From contig NZ_NPKQ01000001.1 in assembly GCF_008329525.1 (NCBI RefSeq), positions 744,001 to 808,000 on the forward strand: a stretch of 64,000 bases of DNA, written 5' to 3'. The translations under genes were made by a program, and so were the position numbers. This stretch comes from Tardiphaga sp. P9-11 (GTDB lineage Bacteria > Pseudomonadota > Alphaproteobacteria > Rhizobiales > Xanthobacteraceae). The first letter of the stretch is position 1. The number at the start of each line of letters is the position of its first letter. Under the pieces are notes generated by a model that had not been told where the DNA came from, made no database searches, and worked only from the letters and a program-made list of their open reading frames with translations. This document shows, piece by piece, positions 60,944-64,000 of the stretch.

Positions 60944-63900
60944 ATGAAAGTTATCGACAACACGTCGCAATTGTTCGGCGACGATCTGAAAAACACGCTT
61001 GTTCGGGGCTCTCGATTGAAGGTCGCGGCATCCTGCTTCTCGATCTATGCGTTTGAGGTTCTGAAATCAGAACTTTCCAAAGTGGAAAGTATGCAGTTCA
61101 TTTTTACCTCGCCGACGTTCATTCCGACGGAAGTGACCGACCGTCTTCGGAAGGAACGGCGCGAATTTTTCATTCCGAAATCGCGAGGAGAGAGCAAACT
61201 TTACGGGACGGAGTTCGAGGTACAGTTACGCAACAAGCTGACACAGCGGGCGGTCGCCCGGGAGTGCGCGGACTGGATTCGCAAGAAGGCTCGCTTCAAG
61301 TCAAATTCGACAAATTCTCCAATGCAGCAATTCATGCATGTCGCGGCTGAAGGCCGAGGAGCCGCATATTTGCCGATCAGTGGCTTCACTGCGGTTGACC
61401 TCGGCTATCAAAAGGGTAGCGCGGTATCGAACTTTGTTACGCGTGTCGACGAACCCAGTCACACCGATATCTATCTTCAGCTTTTTAATCAGATATGGAA
61501 TGACGCTGAAAAGGTGCAGGACGTCACTGCGTCGATCTGTGACCATATCGAGTCTGTCTATCAGGAGAACTCGCCGGAGCGCCTGTACTTCCAGATCTTG
61601 TACAACGTCTTCCAGGACTTTCTGGAAGACCTCGATCAAGATGCATTGCCGAATGATCTAACAGGGTACAAGGACAGCCAGGTCTGGAATAAATTGTTCA
61701 ATTACCAGCGTGATGCAGTAACTGGCATCATCAATAAGCTGGAAACGCATAATGGCTGCATCCTGGCTGACAGTGTTGGGCTTGGTAAAACCTTCACTGC
61801 ATTAGCTGTCGTAAAATACTATGAGCTTCGAAATCGGACTGTGCTGGTGCTTTGCCCCAAGAAGCTGGCGGACAATTGGCGCAACTACAACACCAACCTC
61901 AAGACCAACATCTTCGCGAAGGATCGGCTAAATTATGACGTCCTTTGCCATACCGACCTGTCACGCACATCGGGTGAATCCTTTGGCATTCCGCTGAACC
62001 GGGTCAACTGGGGCAATTATGATCTCGTTGTCATCGACGAGTCCCATAATTTCCGGAACAACGATATCTATAAGGATCGGGAGACCCGCTATCAAAAGTT
62101 GATGAACAAAGTCATTCGTGAAGGGGTGAAGACCAAGGTTCTCATGCTGTCGGCAACGCCGGTCAACAATCGCTTCAACGATCTACGCAATCAGCTGGCC
62201 CTTGCCTACGAGGGGGAGTCGGACACCCTCAGCCAGAATTTGAAGGCAAAGACTGGTGTTGAGGAGATTTTCCGGCGCGCCCAAAAGGCGTTCAACGCTT
62301 GGACCGACCTGCCGTCTGAAGAACGCACGGCATCGGCGATCCTCAAAGCACTCGATTTCGACTTCTTCGAACTGCTCGATGCGGTGACGATCGCCAGGTC
62401 ACGCAAGCACATCGAGACCTTTTACGATACCAAGGACATCGGAAAGTTCCCGCAGCGCCGCAAGCCGCTGTCATATCAATGCCCGATTACCCACCGTGCC
62501 GACGTGCTCGGGCTCAACGATATTTTCGGTCGCCTCTCGATGCTAAAGCTCGCCGTATACGCTCCCATCGGTTACATCTTGCCGAGCCGCCTGCGGAAAT
62601 ATGAAGAGATTTACGACACCCAGGTGGAGGGTGGGCGAGGCAAGCTGCGCCAGGTCGATCGCGAGCGGAGCCTGCAGGCGCTTATGACCACGAACCTTCT
62701 GAAGCGACTGGAGAGTTCGGTCGAAGCATTTCGGCTCACCCTGCAAGCGCTTAGCGGCAATATTACCCGGACGTTGAAGGCCATCATCGAATTTGAGCGA
62801 TCCGGTGGAACTCAGACCGTCAGCGACTATCTGACGGATGTTTCCTCGGACGAGGAGGATGATGATCTGGGCAGTGTTGATGAGTTCACCGTCGGCAAGA
62901 AGGTGCAGATAAGCTTGTCGGACATGGACGTTCCGTCCTGGAAGCACGATCTGGAAGCGGATCTGTTTCTGATCCGCGAGCTGACTGCCTCAATGGAATT
63001 GGTTGGCCCTAAGGACGATGCGAAACTGCAGCATCTGAAGAGCATCATTTCCGACAAACTGGCCGAGCCGCTTAATCCGGGAAACCGGAAGGTCATCATA
63101 TTTACGGCCTTCGCCGACACAGCCAACTACCTCTATGCTAATCTTGCGCAGGCCTTTCTGCATTCGAACGGCATTCATACCGGGAAGGTGACGGGCTCGG
63201 AGTCGCCAAAGACGACGTTGAAGAAGAGCTATGATTTTCAGTCGGTTCTCACGCTCTTCTCTCCAAGGTCCAAGGAGAAGCACCTGATCCTGCCGGAGGA
63301 GCCTGCAGAGCTCGATATCCTAATTGGCACCGATTGTATTTCGGAAGGCCAAAATCTTCAGGACTGCGACTATCTCGTCAACTACGACATTCACTGGAAT
63401 CCAGTGCGCATTATCCAGCGCTTCGGACGTATCGACCGCATTGGTTCATTGAACGGCCAGATTCAGCTTGTCAACTATTGGCCAGACATCTCGCTCGATG
63501 AATATATTAATCTCAAAGAGCGCGTCGAAAATCGGATGATGATCGCGGACGTCACGGCGACTGGCGATGATAACGTGCTCACGGCCAAGAGCAGCGATAT
63601 TGCTTATCGCAAGGAGCAGCTTCAACGCCTCAAGGAGGAGGTGATTGAGCTGGAGGATGTGCGGACGGGTATTTCGATCACGGATCTCGGTCTCAACGAT
63701 TTTCGGATGGATTTATTGAACTACATTAAAACCAATGGTGAGCTGGATAAACTGCCGAGCGGCATGCATGCCGTGGTTCCAGCGAACCCGTCCGTGGGTC
63801 TGGTGTCCGGCGTGGTTTTCGCACTTAAAAACATTCACGACAGTGTGAACATTAATCAGCAGAACCGCCTACATCCCTATTATCTCGTTTATGTCGGCAA

Positions 63901-64000
63901 CGATGGCCAGATCGTGGTTGACCACACCGAGGTCAAACGGTTGCTTGACCTAATCCGTTCAAGCTGCAAGGGGCGCCCCAATCCCGTTCAGGAAGTGTGT
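60944..64000 (+). CDS. SNF2/DEAD-like helicase with N-terminal PLD-like domain, partial
   Basis: The first 1019 codons of a large gene that continues past the window. Residues 1 to about 110 look like a phospholipase-D-like fold (LKVAASCFSIYAFEVLKSEL), without a visible H-x-K-x4-D motif. Helicase motifs: I ADSVGLGKTFTAL, II DLVVIDESHNF, III VLMLSATPVNNRF, then an inserted domain, IV VIIFTAFADTANY, V DILIGTDCISEGQNLQDCDY, VI IIQRFGRIDRIG. The SEGQNLQ and QRFGRIDR pattern is SNF2-like/RapA-like. Homologues of this architecture often sit beside methyltransferase and restriction genes in defence loci (recollection). GGACGGGG precedes the ATG at 60944. Confidence 0.85.
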   Translation, partial: MKVIDNTSQLFGDDLKNTLVRGSRLKVAASCFSIYAFEVLKSELSKVESMQFIFTSPTFIPTEVTDRLRKERREFFIPKSRGESKLYGTEFEVQLRNKLTQRAVARECADWIRKKARFKSNSTNSPMQQFMHVAAEGRGAAYLPISGFTAVDLGYQKGSAVSNFVTRVDEPSHTDIYLQLFNQIWNDAEKVQDVTASICDHIESVYQENSPERLYFQILYNVFQDFLEDLDQDALPNDLTGYKDSQVWNKLFNYQRDAVTGIINKLETHNGCILADSVGLGKTFTALAVVKYYELRNRTVLVLCPKKLADNWRNYNTNLKTNIFAKDRLNYDVLCHTDLSRTSGESFGIPLNRVNWGNYDLVVIDESHNFRNNDIYKDRETRYQKLMNKVIREGVKTKVLMLSATPVNNRFNDLRNQLALAYEGESDTLSQNLKAKTGVEEIFRRAQKAFNAWTDLPSEERTASAILKALDFDFFELLDAVTIARSRKHIETFYDTKDIGKFPQRRKPLSYQCPITHRADVLGLNDIFGRLSMLKLAVYAPIGYILPSRLRKYEEIYDTQVEGGRGKLRQVDRERSLQALMTTNLLKRLESSVEAFRLTLQALSGNITRTLKAIIEFERSGGTQTVSDYLTDVSSDEEDDDLGSVDEFTVGKKVQISLSDMDVPSWKHDLEADLFLIRELTASMELVGPKDDAKLQHLKSIISDKLAEPLNPGNRKVIIFTAFADTANYLYANLAQAFLHSNGIHTGKVTGSESPKTTLKKSYDFQSVLTLFSPRSKEKHLILPEEPAELDILIGTDCISEGQNLQDCDYLVNYDIHWNPVRIIQRFGRIDRIGSLNGQIQLVNYWPDISLDEYINLKERVENRMMIADVTATGDDNVLTAKSSDIAYRKEQLQRLKEEVIELEDVRTGISITDLGLNDFRMDLLNYIKTNGELDKLPSGMHAVVPANPSVGLVSGVVFALKNIHDSVNINQQNRLHPYYLVYVGNDGQIVVDHTEVKRLLDLIRSSCKGRPNPVQEVC

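Noticed and set aside
49508-64000. CRISPR array or Cas genes in the accessory region
   Set aside because: No regularly spaced direct repeats of 24-40 bases and no Cas motif were seen.

Overview
The window looks like the chromosome of an alphaproteobacterium in the Nitrobacteraceae/Bradyrhizobiaceae (Bradyrhizobium, Rhodopseudomonas, Tardiphaga or a close relative). The reasons are high GC with strongly GC-biased third positions, a DUF1236 protein, an MxKDx-repeat protein, an MmcB-type nuclease, an ActR/RegR-type regulator, an AapJ-type binding protein, a paired acyl-CoA dehydrogenase locus, and several short palindromic repeats typical of this family. No plasmid backbone is visible in the first 49 kb, which reads as ordinary chromosome.

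Layout of the core part (1-49.5 kb). It opens with the start of a soluble transhydrogenase gene, an MFS exporter and a chromate resistance pair (rhodanese-ChrB, ChrA). A stretch of stress and envelope genes follows: MxKDx protein, PHB-depolymerase-like esterase, soluble hybrid histidine kinase, DUF1236 protein, fatty acid desaturase, metallo-hydrolase, VWA protein, MmcB, ActR-like regulator. A second MFS transporter, a VOC protein, a carboxymuconolactone-decarboxylase-like protein and two acyl-CoA dehydrogenases come next; the second dehydrogenase lacks the usual catalytic glutamate. After an orphan amino-acid binding protein and an L,D-transpeptidase comes a co-directional CcdA - TlpA - cyanide-insensitive bd oxidase (CioA/CioB) - DUF2474 cluster. 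An ECF sigma factor and an overlapping three-gene signalling operon (two histidine kinases and an OmpR regulator) follow. Then come an orphan UgpB-like binding protein and a TonB-dependent receptor/ExbB/ExbD/TonB set with a Fur-like palindrome upstream. A peptide-type ABC transporter is tightly coupled to an AtzG-AtzE-AtzH-like amidase trio and a GntR regulator. An MFS transporter and trehalose genes otsB and otsA end the core, just before a tRNA-Ser(GGA).

Accessory part (49.5-64 kb). Downstream of tRNA-Ser, gene density falls, gaps widen and broken genes appear. The region holds a remnant of an abortive-infection (Abi_C-type) gene, a large PHP + SMC-like ATPase (TrlF family), a broken gene with nonsense and frameshift changes, and a DUF2130 coiled-coil/nuclease-like protein. 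It also has a translationally coupled serine-recombinase cassette (small ORF, DUF2924, recombinase, HTH protein), an uncharacterised Cys-cluster protein, a mobile-element-type HTH protein beside palindromic repeat units, and the first 1019 codons of a large SNF2-type helicase that runs off the window. I read this as a mobile or defence island next to a tRNA gene.

The two most interesting systems are the ABC transporter-AtzGEH-GntR operon, an apparently complete catabolic unit for an unidentified N-carbamoyl/carboxy-amide compound, and the putative defence island at the right end. All calls come from reading the sequence; no database search was run.
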